64,000 nt of DNA, taken from Portulaca oleracea. Taxonomy: Eukaryota; Streptophyta; Magnoliopsida; Caryophyllales; Portulacaceae. The notes beneath the pieces were generated by a model. That model was not told the origin of the DNA, ran no database searches, and saw nothing but the letters and a program-made list of their open reading frames with translations. A program made the position numbers and the translations under genes. Positions 44,821 through 55,609 of this stretch are shown here, in pieces (the stretch's first letter is position 1; every line of letters begins with the position of its first letter). The DNA lies in contig CM055875.1 of the NCBI GenBank assembly GCA_029582165.1, positions 7,501 to 71,500 on the forward strand, in the 5' to 3' direction.

Positions 44821-45110
44821 GTCGCGAGCGCGACTGTACACATCGCGGGTGCGACGGTCCTCTGCCCGTTTCCATCCGTCAGCTGCTTAGCATCTGTTAC
44901 GGACGTCATCGGACTGTAGCGGGCGCGACACACCCCTGTCGCGGGTGCGACACATCCCTTCACGGGTGCGACCCAACTCTGTCCGCATCACCTTTCTTTT
45001 CTCTGTAGCACGTCACGGGTGCAACGGCTGCCTGGTCACTTTGCCTTGGCCGATGTCTTGATGCGGCAGGAAGCTGTTATGGGCACGACCCTCGGTGATT
45101 CGGGTGTGAC
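44821..45110 (-). promoter_or_regulatory. U3 dyad array of element C, GTCGCGGGTGCGAC type
   Basis: 14-bp dyads with arms GTCGC/GCGAC and a GGGT-like centre. Pairs are centred at 44827.5/44848.5 (21 bp), 44922.5/44944.5/44965.5 (22 and 21 bp) and 45082.5/45103.5 (21 bp), plus a single one at 45018.5. Geometry is as in A and B with a different word; one member (GTAGCGGGCGCGAC) resembles the second motif of B. Confidence 0.7.
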
Positions 45111-45365
45111 GCCCGGTTACCTACTTTCCCCTGTTTTGCGCCAATAATGGAAATGGAATTCCCGGGTTGGTCTCGCCTCGGTTCTCGGGTCGGCTCGGGA
45201 AATCACTCGGGATTCCCTAAAAAGCCTCAATTAAGCCCAATTTCTTTCTAACTCTTTATTTTCCTACAAAACATGAAACCATCATATCTAATATATAATT
45301 ACGGTGCTAGAACAAGCAAAAATACCCTAAAATGATAAGAATTCAGCTCGGAATGAGACCGAACA

Positions 45366-46575
45366 ATACTCCCACACAAGGGTTTGCTCGCCCCGAGCAC
45401 ACTAAAAACAAAGATAAAGAAAGGGAAAAAGAAACTAACTACCCTAACTCACTTTCGCAGGAATCTCGGATGCATTTAGCACATGCATCAATCCCTTTAA
45501 TCCTCTTGGCAGCCCAAGTGGGTTTCTAGAAGCTATACCCACAAAAGCCATGATAGAAAAAGGGAAAGAAAGAAAAGGTGAAAAACCAAAAACAAAAAAC
45601 AAAACAAGGGAGAAGAAGATATTCCCATCCCCAATCATGCACTTAGTTCCCCAACCCGCCTCAACAATCAAATGGAAGAAGCAAATATGAACAAACAAGG
45701 ACACTAAGGTTGGAAAACTGCTAATCCTTGAGGTTTTCAACCCCGCCACTTCATGATGAGCAAAAATCCTTGTGCACAAGTGCAAGTGGGCCCTAATCGA
45801 TCCTTCCGAACCTAAGCCAGACAATCAAAGTCATTTTCTTGCTCAAGCTCTGGGTTATTAGGTAACCTAACTTCTCTCTTTATTTTTCTTTCAACTTCTC
45901 TTTTCTTTTCTTTTTCTTTTTCACTTTCTCAACTTTTTCTTTTTCTTTTTCTTTTGCTTTTTCTTTCTCTTTTTTTTTTCTTTATTCTACTTTCTTTTTC
46001 TTTTTCTTCACTCTTTTCTTTCTTTAGCCTGACTCTCAATCCGTTTTGTAAGATTTTAGGGCGTCGACGTCGGTTTGTTCGGGAATAGGACCGACCTTCG
46101 CAAAGGGTTACCCTACCTTATTCGGGTTGCTCCATACGTAAACTTTGTACTTAAGGGGCATGGGCGCCGTCCACCCATACCAACCCTCATCGGTGGAACC
46201 GACAATAATTAATTAATTCATTAATTAAGACGAGCAAGAGCATTAAACAACTAAGATCGTCTAACTTTGGGTAAGAAATTCACAATTAGGGCGTGTAAAA
46301 GTTGAGGACTCTAATTTCGCATTCCATGTTAAGGTCTAATAGAGATAAATCATGGCAGAAATCCTTCCTAAGGCCTATTATTATTCATATCGGTCACTTC
46401 TAAATGATTAAATCAGCCAATTAGACAACCACCTACACAATTGTGAACGAAAGCATCTTCAAAAAGAAAAAGAAACACTTTTGGGGTTTTTCACAACCTT
46501 TCCCCCCCTTTTTTTTGCACACAAAATTTTTCAAATTTTAGACAAAAACTAAGAAAACAAAAACAAAAAACGAAA
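45366..46575 (-). other. 3' non-coding region of element C
   Basis: It starts with the polypurine tract (45366-45378, minus TGTGTGGGAGTAT). It shares with element A the GGATGCATTTAGCACATGCATC region, the pyrimidine-rich run (about 45880-46025), the block 46094-46206 and the following GTCTAATAGAGATAA phrase. No gene. Confidence 0.7.
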
Positions 46576-46953
46576 ATGATAAATGTCTTGGCAAAGACAC
46601 ATATTAAGTGTCTTGTGATGGTGTAAAACCTATATATTTGTAAATTAAATTGAAAAAAAATTATATCATTGGCTTCTATAACTATAATAATATATATAAA
46701 TGGTATAAAATCACACTTTTATTTATATTATTTAAAATCTACAAAAAGACGTCTAAAATATGCCCACTGGACGGGGTTCATTCGTTAGGGTGTCAATTTT
46801 AATTGTTGGCATAGCCAACACGTTCCAAACTTCTTATAACTGATAATTAATAGTATCTGTCAAAAAAATTAGGGTTAAAAATAAAAATAAGTATTAATTT
46901 CATAAAGAGCAAGACAATTAAGTCGTGTCTTGGGGCAAGAGACGTATCATCAC
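46576..46953. mobile_element. MULE-like MITE within element C, left part (split by element B)
   Basis: The left end ATGATAAATGTCTTGGCAAA and the right end (TTGGGGCAAGAGACGTATCAT before 46951) are imperfect inverted repeats over about 40 bp. A 10-bp direct repeat AAAAACGAAA lies at 46566-46575 and at 61023-61032, on either side of the MITE plus element B. That fits a 9-11-bp MULE-type duplication. Total length without B is about 380 bp; the last two bases are at 61021-61022. Confidence 0.6.
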
Positions 46954-47235
46954 TGTTTAGACCCGATTTCGCGTCTAAATACCGCCTAAATCCTTAAGCT
47001 TTTGACTTGTCTCGTGGCTCGTTTTAATAACTTTTAATGCGTTTTGGTTATTTTTGTAGTTTCCGAAGGTTTTACTCAAAACGATGCTAAATGGGCTATT
47101 TTTGCACCAATCTTGGGAATCCCGAGATTCCCTAAGATTCTCCGAGCCCTGGTCGTGTCAAAGGCAGCGGAAACGGAAGGGCCAAACATGTCGAAAGCGC
47201 GGAAACGCAAGTATCGGGTCGAAGAGCATCAAAGG

Positions 47236-47353
47236 GTAGCCCCCGCCACGCCTGCTGTAGCGGGCGCTACGCCTCCAAATCCCTTGTGGCCGATTGCAAG
47301 CTCCCAGGCATCGAAGGGTAGCCCCCGCGACCAAATTCCGTAGCGGGCGCCAC
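47236..47353 (+). promoter_or_regulatory. First U3 dyad array of element B, GTAGCGGGCGCTAC type
   Basis: Four 14-bp words with arms GTAGC/G-TAC: centres 47242.5/47263.5 (21 bp) and 47324.5/47346.5 (22 bp). Only the 47257-47270 copy is fully symmetrical around GG; the others keep one arm. It sits upstream of the main array. Confidence 0.6.
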
Positions 47354-47381
47354 ACCCTGAAGGAACCATGTGGCCGAGATA

Positions 47382-47705
47382 GACCGTGGTCACGGTCACC
47401 TTGACCGTAGCTACGGTCAGATTGAAGCCAAATGCTCAAAGGAGGAGTTGCAACCCGAGATGGTCCGTGGTCACGGTCAACCTGACCGTAGCCACGGTGA
47501 GATCACTGTCCTGCCCAAGGAAGAGGTTGGCCGAACAAGACCGTGGCCACGGTCTCCCATGACCGTAGTCACGGCGGTGCGAAGGAGCGAAGAGTTGCCA
47601 ACCCTAAATCGCCCATACCGTGCCCACGGTGCTGCGAAGCGAAGATGATGTTCTCCTGCCTTACGCAGGACCGTGTCCACGGTCACCTTGACCGTGCGTA
47701 CGGTC
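47382..47705 (+). promoter_or_regulatory. Main U3 dyad array of element B, GACCGTGGCCACGGTC type
   Basis: Pairs are centred at 47389.5/47410.5, 47470.5/47491.5 and 47676.5/47697.5 (21 bp) and 47546.5/47568.5 (22 bp), plus a single dyad at 47623.5 that is a pair in the 3' LTR. Pairs recur about every 77-81 bp. GACCGTGGCCACGGTC and GACCGTAGCTACGGTC are both perfect 16-bp palindromes, differing by paired changes in both arms. Confidence 0.78.
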
Positions 47706-48776
47706 CCCTGTGGGACACATTTTGTCTGTAGTGTTAAATGATGAGTTTTGAGTAACAACCTGAGTAACTATATATTGTTTTAAGTCATTTTAGCAGGGAG
47801 ACAATCTTTAATCAGTCTTTAGTTAGCTTTTATCATACTTTTAGCCCTCTTTTATTACATTTTAAGCTTTGGATTAGAGAGTTAGTGAAGATCTTTGCTG
47901 AGTTTATTGATTCTTGTGTTGGATTCTCTCAAGTTTGAAGATTATTATCATATTTGGAACATTGGAGCATTTATTATTCAGAGTTTTTGCCTCTTTGTCA
48001 TCAATCAATGAGCATTTCTTAACCTTTCTCTCTTTTATTTCATAGTTCATCTATTAATCTCTGTTTTTGATTTTGTTGCTTTTATTGATTTTGTTGATTG
48101 TTTGTTGTTATCTTGTTTATCTTTTTAAGTATGATTAATGTTGTTAATGATAGTATCATGATAGTTAGGATGTTTAGTGGCTAGAACCCTAATGGGTTAG
48201 GGAGATATTAAGGGTGTGAATGGGTGATTTGGTTTGGGTTAGCAATATTAGTGAGTAACTAGTTAGGAAATCAACTTCCCAACCCTATCCTTCCCTCAAG
48301 TGGGATGTAATTGGGTGCGAAAGCATCCCGAATACATCCAATGCTGGTTGGAAGGTAGGAATTGGGATAGTTAGTGTTCTAGTTCGCGAAAGCGAATAGA
48401 AACTAACTAGGAAATTCCGTTTCATCGACTCCCCGGGTCTGTCAATGGACTTTGGGGAAGTCAATCCAAACTATTCTTGAAAGAGGAAGCCCGGTAGGTA
48501 TTTTCCAACGGAGTTACCATTTGATTTCCCCTTCTTGTTACTCTCTTGCTGCAAAACCTATTTCCTTATCCCCGTTTGCATCTCGAAAGTCTCTCGACAC
48601 CCATTGTCTCACCTTTTTGACCGAACTTAGTGTGTTTGTGCTGTTTTTGCCTCAGAAATCTATCACCCTCTCTTGATCCTAAACCCTACCTAGAGTCAAG
48701 TAATTGCTGTGAAGGCCCCTAGCTCCCTGTGGAAGAACGATATTACCGAGGTCTGACAAACCGTTGTACAACAAAA

Positions 48777-48794
48777 TGGCGCCGTTGCCGTGGA
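48777..48794 (+). other. Primer binding site of element B, tRNA-Asp type
   Basis: TGGCGCCGTTGCCGTGGA lies six bases after the LTR; one base differs from the site in element A. Confidence 0.85.
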
Positions 48795-48911
48795 GCAAGC
48801 CCCCCTTCTAGTTTTAACTTACTATACGTGTGTTTGGTTTAGGATGTTTTTACCTTGCTGAGTCGAGTCTAGAGTCCCTAGGGCTACTTACGACGTTTGT
48901 TTGTTTAGTGC

Positions 48912-50625
48912 ATGCGCAGGAGAGACCTAATACCTCTTATACCTTTTGACCCTGAAATCGAAAGGACTGCACGACGCAACAACGCCGCATACTCCCGTCG
49001 GCGTCTTCTCGAGCAACAACAGCAAGCGGCTATGGCAGAACCTCGTACCCTCCTGTCGTTCGTATCACCTTTGACGGGTACAGGAGGCTCTCCTATTGCT
49101 TTGCCCGATCTCCCCGACGAGACTGTCTTCGAGGTCAAGCCGAATCTCCTCGATCTCCTCATTGAGCAATCTAAGTTCCATGGGTTTCGGAAGAATACAT
49201 CCATCTTAAGTTCTTTCCGTTTTCTCTCGCGGGGAAAGCTCAAGGGTGGCATGATAATTGTAACCCGAACACTTTCCGGACTTGGGACGCCCTTAGTCAA
49301 GCATTTTTGAGGAGGTTTTTCCCGCCGATGGAGACCGCTCGCCTACGAACGGAGATCATGAACTTTCGACAACAACCGGGCGAGTCTTTGTTCGAAGCTT
49401 GGGAGAGATACAAAGGACTTCAATGAGCATGCCCGCACCATAATCTCCCGGCCGCTCTTATTCTACATACTTTCTACGAGGGTCTCTCGATGAATACGAA
49501 GCAATCGATCTATAACACCTCGGGCGACCTTTTTCTAAGTAAGACCCTCGTCCAAGCCAATGCTCTTTTAGATCAAATGGCAGAGAATGCTTGCAACTGA
49601 GGAAGAAATTTAAGGGAGGTGACAAGTTGTGCTGATAGCGAGAACTTGGGGTATCTTATCAAGGACATGCAAAAGTCAATGCAACAACTTTCTGAGGACA
49701 TGGTCGAGATGAAGACAACCCAACAACTCAAGCCGATTATGGAGTTTCAATCTTCCATCCCTTCACCTTCCTCCACCTCGGTGTTGTGTTGTGAGGTATG
49801 TGGGGGAGGACATACAAATTTCGAGTGCCAAACAGAGTTGGTAACCAATGAGCAAGCGAATGCTCTATATCGGTAAAACCTCTTTTACCGCATCAATGAT
49901 CCCGTTCGCCCTCAAGGAAACCCATCCTATGTCCCTCCGGGTTTTCCCTACCCTAACCAAGCCCAAAACCATCAACGTCAAAACCAAAACCGCCCCCATC
50001 AACAAGCTCCCCCATACCAAAATCCAGCCTACCATCAAGTTCCTTAATCCTACCAACAACAACCCCCTTCCACAAATGAGCCAAGAGATGGACTTCATGC
50101 AAAGATGTCTAAAGAATCAAGAGGTTTTCAATGCCGCCCAATTGAAACAGAATGAGGTTCTTAATGCTAGCCAAAGGATGCTTGAGACCCAATTGGCTCA
50201 ACTTGCCCAACAAGTCTCCAATTTCCAATCTCAACCTTCATCTTCTTCCAAGGGTCTACCTAGCCAACCCCAACAAAACCCTAAGGGGCACATCAATGCT
50301 ATCACATTGAGGAGCGGTAAGGAGATCGATGGCCCTAGGATGGTAGTGGAAGATGTCTTGGGTGATAAGGAGGGCGATGTGGTGGATGTTGAGGAAGAGG
50401 AGGATTTGATTGAAGAAAGGGAGAGTGAGTTAGTCTTGGGCGAGGGAGTTGGTGAAGTACAGGAGGAAGAATTGGGAGAATCAAGCAAAGAGAGAGAAGA
50501 GATGGAGATATTGAGAAAAGGGAAAGGGAAAATGGCGGAAGAAGACCCAATCCAAGCCATGGAGAAACCAAAGTTACCGCCGGTGTCTTTTCCCGAGCGG
50601 TTGACAAAACCAAAGTCCGATGCAA
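48912..50625 (+). pseudogene. Gag of element B, several frameshifts
   Basis: It starts MRRRDLIPLIPFDPEIERTA at 48912, the typical Athila gag opening, and reaches NLLDLLIEQSKFHG. The frame is then lost by a shift or deletion near 49200. The capsid part continues in another frame (WHDNCNP, TWDALSQAFLRRFFPP, GESLFEAWERYKG, a TGA near 49425, then CPHHNLPAALILHTFYEGL). A knuckle CEVCGGGHTNFEC (C-x2-C-x3-H-x4-C, the Athila form) is at about 49795-49835. The C-terminal part lies in the frame beginning about 49848, including GHINAITLRSGKEI and an acidic repeat-like stretch. Confidence 0.8.
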
Positions 50626-51152
50626 AATTTTCGAAGTTCATTGAGATGCTTAAGAAGCTTCAAGTTAACATCCCATTTCTTGATGCCATATTTGAAGTTC
50701 CATCCTTCAAGAAACATTTGAAGGAGCTTGTTACGAGAAAGAGGAGAATCCAAGAGAAAGCTACCATTCATTTGACGGCGGATTGTAGTGCCATCATCGA
50801 TAACAAATCACTGGAGAAACTAGCCGACCCTGGGAGTTTTTCTATTCCATGCACCATCGGTGATATGAGAATTGGCCGTGCCTTATGTGATTTAGGAGCA
50901 AGTGTGAGTGTCATGCCTCACTCAATTTGCAAGAAGTTGAAGCTTGATGATCTAGCTCCTACTACTATTAACCTTCAATTGGCCGACCGTTCCGTACGAA
51001 GACCGTTGGGGATATTGGAAGATATCCCGGTGCAAGTAGGGCGATTCTTGATCCCTTGTGATTTTGTTATCTTGGAGATGGAGGAGGATAACAACATCCC
51101 CATTATTTTGGGAAGCCATTCCTTGCTACGGCGGGAGCAATTATTGATGTGA
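50626..51152 (+). pseudogene. Protease segment of element B
   Basis: In frame with the gag C-terminus: LQVNIPFLDAIFEVPSFKKH, then ALCDLGASVSVMP (active site) and RRPLGILEDIPVQVGRF, up to NNIPIILG. A one-base shift near 51110 then diverts the frame; the lost ending (PFLATAG type) is visible in the next frame before the RT region. Confidence 0.82.
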
Positions 51153-51173
51153 AGAATGGAAGTATGTAATTGA

Positions 51174-52676
51174 ATGTTGGGAATGAAAGTATTATTTTTC
51201 AACTTTGAGGGGTCTTTGAAAGGTCCTTCATATGAGGACTCATGCTACGCGATTGACATGATGGAATTTCTCGTTGATGAGTATATTGAGGAGTCCCATC
51301 TACTTGAGTCTACATGTAATGATCCCTTGGGTGCATGCTTATTGGAATCCTTTCAATTTGAGACCGATGGCACCGACATCACTTTCTTCACCAACCTTCT
51401 TGACTCTTCACCTATGCACGAGAAAATTATTATTGATGAGCCTATTATGGAGTGCATGGAGATTCAAGATGCGATCTTCAAAGGTATGTCTTCCTCCCAA
51501 GTTCAATCTTCTATTCCTTTAGATCTTAAACCTTTGCCCCCTTCCCTCCAATATGCTTACTTGGATGATGAAAAATCTTATCCTGTGATTGTGAATGCAA
51601 ATTTGAATGATTTTGAATTGTCTAAGTTGCTTGATATGCTTAGGAAGTATAGAGGTGCATTAGGTTATAGGATAGAAGATTTGAAAGGTTTATCCCCATC
51701 CATTTGCATGCATTCGATTGATTTGCTAGAAGATGCCAAGCCTATTAGGCAACCACAACGTAGATTAAATCCTAACATGCAAGAAGTGGTTAAAAAGGAG
51801 GTAGTGAAGTTGCTCGCTGCTGGGATCATCTTCCCCATCGCAAATAGCGAATGGGTAAGCCCAGTTCAGTGTGTGCCAAAAAAGGGTGGGATGACCGTAA
51901 TTGAAAATGATAAGAAAGAATTGGTAAGTACCCGAATTGTAACTGGTTGGAGAATGTGCATTCATTACCGTCAGCTTAACAAAGTAACGAAGAAGGACCA
52001 TTTTCCCCTTCCTTTTATTGACCAGATGCTAGAACGGTTGGCGGGTCATTCACATTTTTGCTTCTTAAATTGGTATTCCGGGTTCTTTCAAATCCTAATC
52101 CACCCCTCACACCAAGAAAAAACCACCTTCACTTGCCCATACGGGACATTTGCTTACCGTCGCATGCCGTTTGGTTTATGTTATGCCCCTAAAGTATTAA
52201 CTCGTTGTGAAGAAGTGGATCTAGTGCTCAACTGGGAGAAATGCCACTTTATGGTGGAACAAGGTATTGTTTTGGGTCACTTAATCTCTTCAAAGGGCAT
52301 CGAGGTGGATAAGGCGAAGGTTGAGGTCATAGAGCGCCTACCACCCCCAGTTTCTGTTAAGGGGGTGCGTAGCTTCCTTGGCCATGCCGGCTTCTATCGC
52401 CGGTTCGTCAAGGACTTTTCGAAAATCGCTCGACCTCTAACCGACCTCTTATGCAAAGATGCTCCTTTCATTTTTACTGATGAGTGTCTTGAGTCGTTTT
52501 ACAGATTGAAGCAGGCTTTGATTTCCGCCCCGGTGGTTCAACCTCCGGACTGGACACTACCATTTGAGATTATGGCCGACGCCAATGACTTTGCCGTGGG
52601 GGCGTGTTTGACCCAAACAGTGGACAAGAAGCCGAGGGTTATCTATTACGCAAGCCATGCGCTTGATAGTGCCTAA
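51174..52676 (+). pseudogene. Reverse transcriptase and RNase H (start) of element B
   Basis: After an acidic linker (DSCYAIDMMEFLVDEYIEES) come the RT motifs LNPNMQEVVKKEVVKLL, SEWVSPVQCVPKKGGMTV, HFPLPFIDQMLERLAGH and [16 protein letters not shown]. About 50 residues that should include the YMDD-type catalytic pair are deleted between FGLCYAP and the next recognisable part ([19 protein letters not shown], near 52190). The first catalytic Asp is also changed (FLNWYSG). RNase H begins with IMADANDFAVGACL, and the frame stops at TAA 52674-52676 after YYASHALDSA. Confidence 0.88.
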
Positions 52677-54277
52677 AGAAACTACACCACCACGGAAAAA
52701 GAACTTTTGGCGATCGTTTTTGCGCTCAACAAGTTTCGGCAGTACCTTATGCTCTCGAAGGTAGTAGTCTACACGGATCATGCCGCTATCAAATACCTGA
52801 TTGGAAGGAAGGAGCCAAAGCCGAGGCTAATATGGTGGGTCTTGCTCATGCAAGAATTCGATTTGGAAATCCGTGACAAGGCGGGCACGAAGAATGTCGT
52901 GGCTGATCACCTCTCGAGGATTCTTGTCGACTTGGAGGACACCCAACCGATTATTGATGCTTTCCCGGACGAGCGACTTTTGGCGATTAACTCTCATCCT
53001 TGGTATGCGGATATTGTGAATTATTTGGCAAGCGAAGTGATTCCTCAACACTTGAACCATCACCAAAAGAAGAAATTTCTCCACGACATGAAGCATTATT
53101 ATTGGGATGATCCTTTCCTTTTCCGGCTTTGCAATGACGGGATGTACCGGCAATGTATTCCCGAGAGTGAAGTGCAATCTGTTTTGACTCATTGTCATGA
53201 GTTTCCGGTGGGAGGTCACGGTGGCTCCCAAAAGATGGCGGCGAGGGTTCTACAAGCCGGGTATTGGTGGCCAACTCTTTTTCGTGACGCCCACTTGCAT
53301 GTCAAGCAATGTGATAGATGTCAAAGATCCGGAAACATCTCCCGGAAAAATGAAGCACCATTGAATTATATTCTTGAAGTTGAAGTCTTCGATGTATGGG
53401 GGTTAGACTTCATGGGACCTTTCCCGTCATCAAGAGGTTTCCAATACATCCTAGTGGCGGTGGATTATGTCTCAAAGTGGGTCGAAGCCATACCATGCGT
53501 GAGGTGCGATAGGAAGTCCGTTTCGAGATTCTTGAAAAAGACCCTATTTCAAAGATTCGACATTCCAAGGGTCATCATTAGTGACAACGGTTCCCATTTC
53601 ATTGAGAAGAAGTTCGTGTCTCTTTTGGCAAAGTACGGCATAAATCATAAGAAGGGACTACCTTATCATCCACAAACACAAGGTCAAGTGGAAATCTCAA
53701 ACCGTGCCATCAAGGAGATCCTAGAGAAGACGGTCAACTCTTCGAGGAAAGATTGGGCAGAAAAGTTGGATGAAGTTTTGTGGGCATACCGCACCGCTTA
53801 CAAGACTCCGATCGGTACTACTCCCTACCGTCCTGTCTACGGGAAGGCGTGTCAACTTCCCGTGGAGCTTGAGCATAAAATCATGTGAGCAATCAAGAAG
53901 TTGAACTTCGATCTTAAGGCGGCCAGAAGTAGTCGGTTATTTCAACTTGAAGAACTTGAGGCATCATGCATATGAGAATAACAAGATCTACAAAGAAAGA
54001 ACCAAAGCATGGCACGACAAGAGGTTGAACCGACGCGAGTTTGTGGTAGGCGATAGGGTTCTCATCTTCAACTCGAGGCTAAAGTTATTCTCCGGGAAAT
54101 TGAGATCACGATGGTCCGGTCCATTCGAAATTGTAAAAATTCTCCGCGCCAGAGTGGTTGAATTGAAGGATGCAAGGGAAGTGTTTCAAAGCAAACTCAT
54201 CAAAGCTTAAACCATACATCATGGGCGAGGAATATGCCGGGACAGTTGTGGTGTATCTCGCGAATTTTGAGGATTGA
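52677..54277 (+). pseudogene. RNase H end and integrase of element B
   Basis: In the same frame after the [39 protein letters not shown], the integrase zinc motif ([14 protein letters not shown]...CDRCQ) and an apparently intact catalytic triad ([26 protein letters not shown]). A TGA at 53886-53888 and a frameshift follow. The C-terminal module with FSGKLRSRWSGPF is in the frame 53947-54210, and a last shift leads to a PYIMGEEYAGT-like end. Confidence 0.85.
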
Positions 54278-54712
54278 AAAGCATCAAGAAAGGTCGAGCT
54301 AGGACCTACAAAAACAAGCACTCGGGAGAGGTATGACTTACTTCCCCTTCTTTTAGTGTTTTCTTTCATTTTCTTCCATTTTATTTCCCTTATTTTTAGC
54401 ATTTTCGTTTTCCTTAGTGGTTTTGAAAAATTTGAGAAAAAGAAAGAGAAAATAGAAAAAATTAGAACAACCGAAAAAAAAATTATTAGAAAAGTTTTAA
54501 AAGAAGCGAAAAATCGAGAGCGAGAGTGAAAATAAATAGAGGTTCTATGAGGGTCGGGATTTGAATGTGATTTTTGAGTGATGGAAAAGTACCCTTGAAT
54601 GATAAATTGAGGGAGGAAGACAAATGAGTGGATGATAAGAGGGTAGACTTTAGGACTTAACGTGTTTTTTCCAAGTTTTGAGCCTTGTAGGTAAAATAGT
54701 TGGGCCGAAAGG
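54278..54712 (+). other. Spacer after integrase, element B
   Basis: Non-coding, T- and A-rich with a purine-rich run (about 54425-54520). No gene is seen. Confidence 0.5.
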
Positions 54713-54982
54713 GACCGTGGCCACGGTCACCTGGACCGTGGCCACGGTCAGGATATGCAAAGTGTTCCCAGTTTTTCTTTGGCCGAAGTGGACCGTGACC
54801 ACGGTGGGTTTCACCGCAGCCACGGCCTCATCGCAGCAAGTTCTTGGAAAATTTTCTTCCCGAAGTTCACCGTGACCACGGTTAATGTAACCGTAGCCAC
54901 GGTGACTACCCTGCATTTTCCCCTCTTTTTCCTCAACCCGAGCCACACCGTGCCCACGGTCAAATCGACCATGGCCACGGTG
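54713..54982 (+). promoter_or_regulatory. Internal dyad array upstream of the third ORF, element B
   Basis: Eight GACCGTGGCCACGGTC-type dyads as four pairs: 54720.5/54741.5, 54798.5/54819.5, 54875.5/54896.5 and 54953.5/54974.5. Each pair is exactly 21 bp apart and the pairs repeat every 77-78 bp. It is more regular than the LTR array of the same element and lies about 0.63 kb before the third ORF. Confidence 0.8.
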
Positions 54983-55609
54983 AGTCGAAACTGCGAACTT
55001 TATCGGGGGTTTATTTCTCATTTTCCCTCATTTCTCTTTCATTTCCTTCCATTTCCTAACCTTCGAAACTTCTCCCCCATCCCTAAAACCCTAAATCCTT
55101 GCAAAAATTTCCCAAATATGTCACAAAATCGCTCCTTTCTCCCCATTTTCTTGCTCGTTCGTGCCCTAGTTGCGCCGTTGCTGTGTTTTCTCGCCATTTT
55201 CGGGGTTTTTCAAGGGAATTTTCTGGGTTTGAGCTGTTGTGGGGGCTCGAAATCATCACCTTTTCTCTTCCAACACTTCAAATCAGGTATTTCTTGTTCA
55301 TTGGTGCATCAATTCTCGATTCTCCTTGCTATTTGGGTCAATTGTTGTATGTTTTCTTGTGGGTTTGATTTGAACGAGTTTAGTTGAGATTGGTGTTCGA
55401 TTTTCATAGCTATTTTGGTTGTTTAGAACGATTTTTGTGGGTGTTGGTTGAACAGATTATTTGTTTTGGGGTGGAATTTCTGGTGAATATTGTGGTGATT
55501 AGGAGTAGTTTGGTGAATCATTGAGTTGGGTTTGTGGTTGGCTGTGAATTCGTGTTGCTCGGGATTTTTGGGTGGTATTCTTGTGGTGGTTGTGTTTTCA
55601 GCTGCACCA
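54983..55609 (+). other. Leader of the third ORF with probable intron, element B
   Basis: Pyrimidine-rich leader. TCAG|GTATTTCTTG (near 55286) and GTTTTCAG|CTGCACC (ending near 55601, nine bases before the ATG) look like splice sites of an intron of about 315 bp in the 5' UTR. Element A has a corresponding arrangement. Confidence 0.5.

Larger units (their letters stand above)
43977..45365 (-). repeat. 3' LTR of element C
   Basis: 1389 bp. It shares its plus-strand left part (GTCGG-CC, GGGATGGGTGTTAGGCTTGAC, TTTTCAATTGCG) with 63691-64000. A classic TATA box CTATAAATA lies at 44739-44747 (minus), 74 bp beyond the dyad array. It contains a (GA)n run. Confidence 0.88.
46954..48770 (+). repeat. 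5' LTR of element B
   Basis: 1817 bp. It has dyad arrays at 47236-47353 and 47382-47705, a TATA-like CTATATATT at 47768-47776 (63 bp beyond the last dyad), then a long transcribed part with a T-rich region around 48030-48130. It is about 27 bp shorter than the 3' LTR; part of this is a missing dyad near 47630. Confidence 0.93.
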
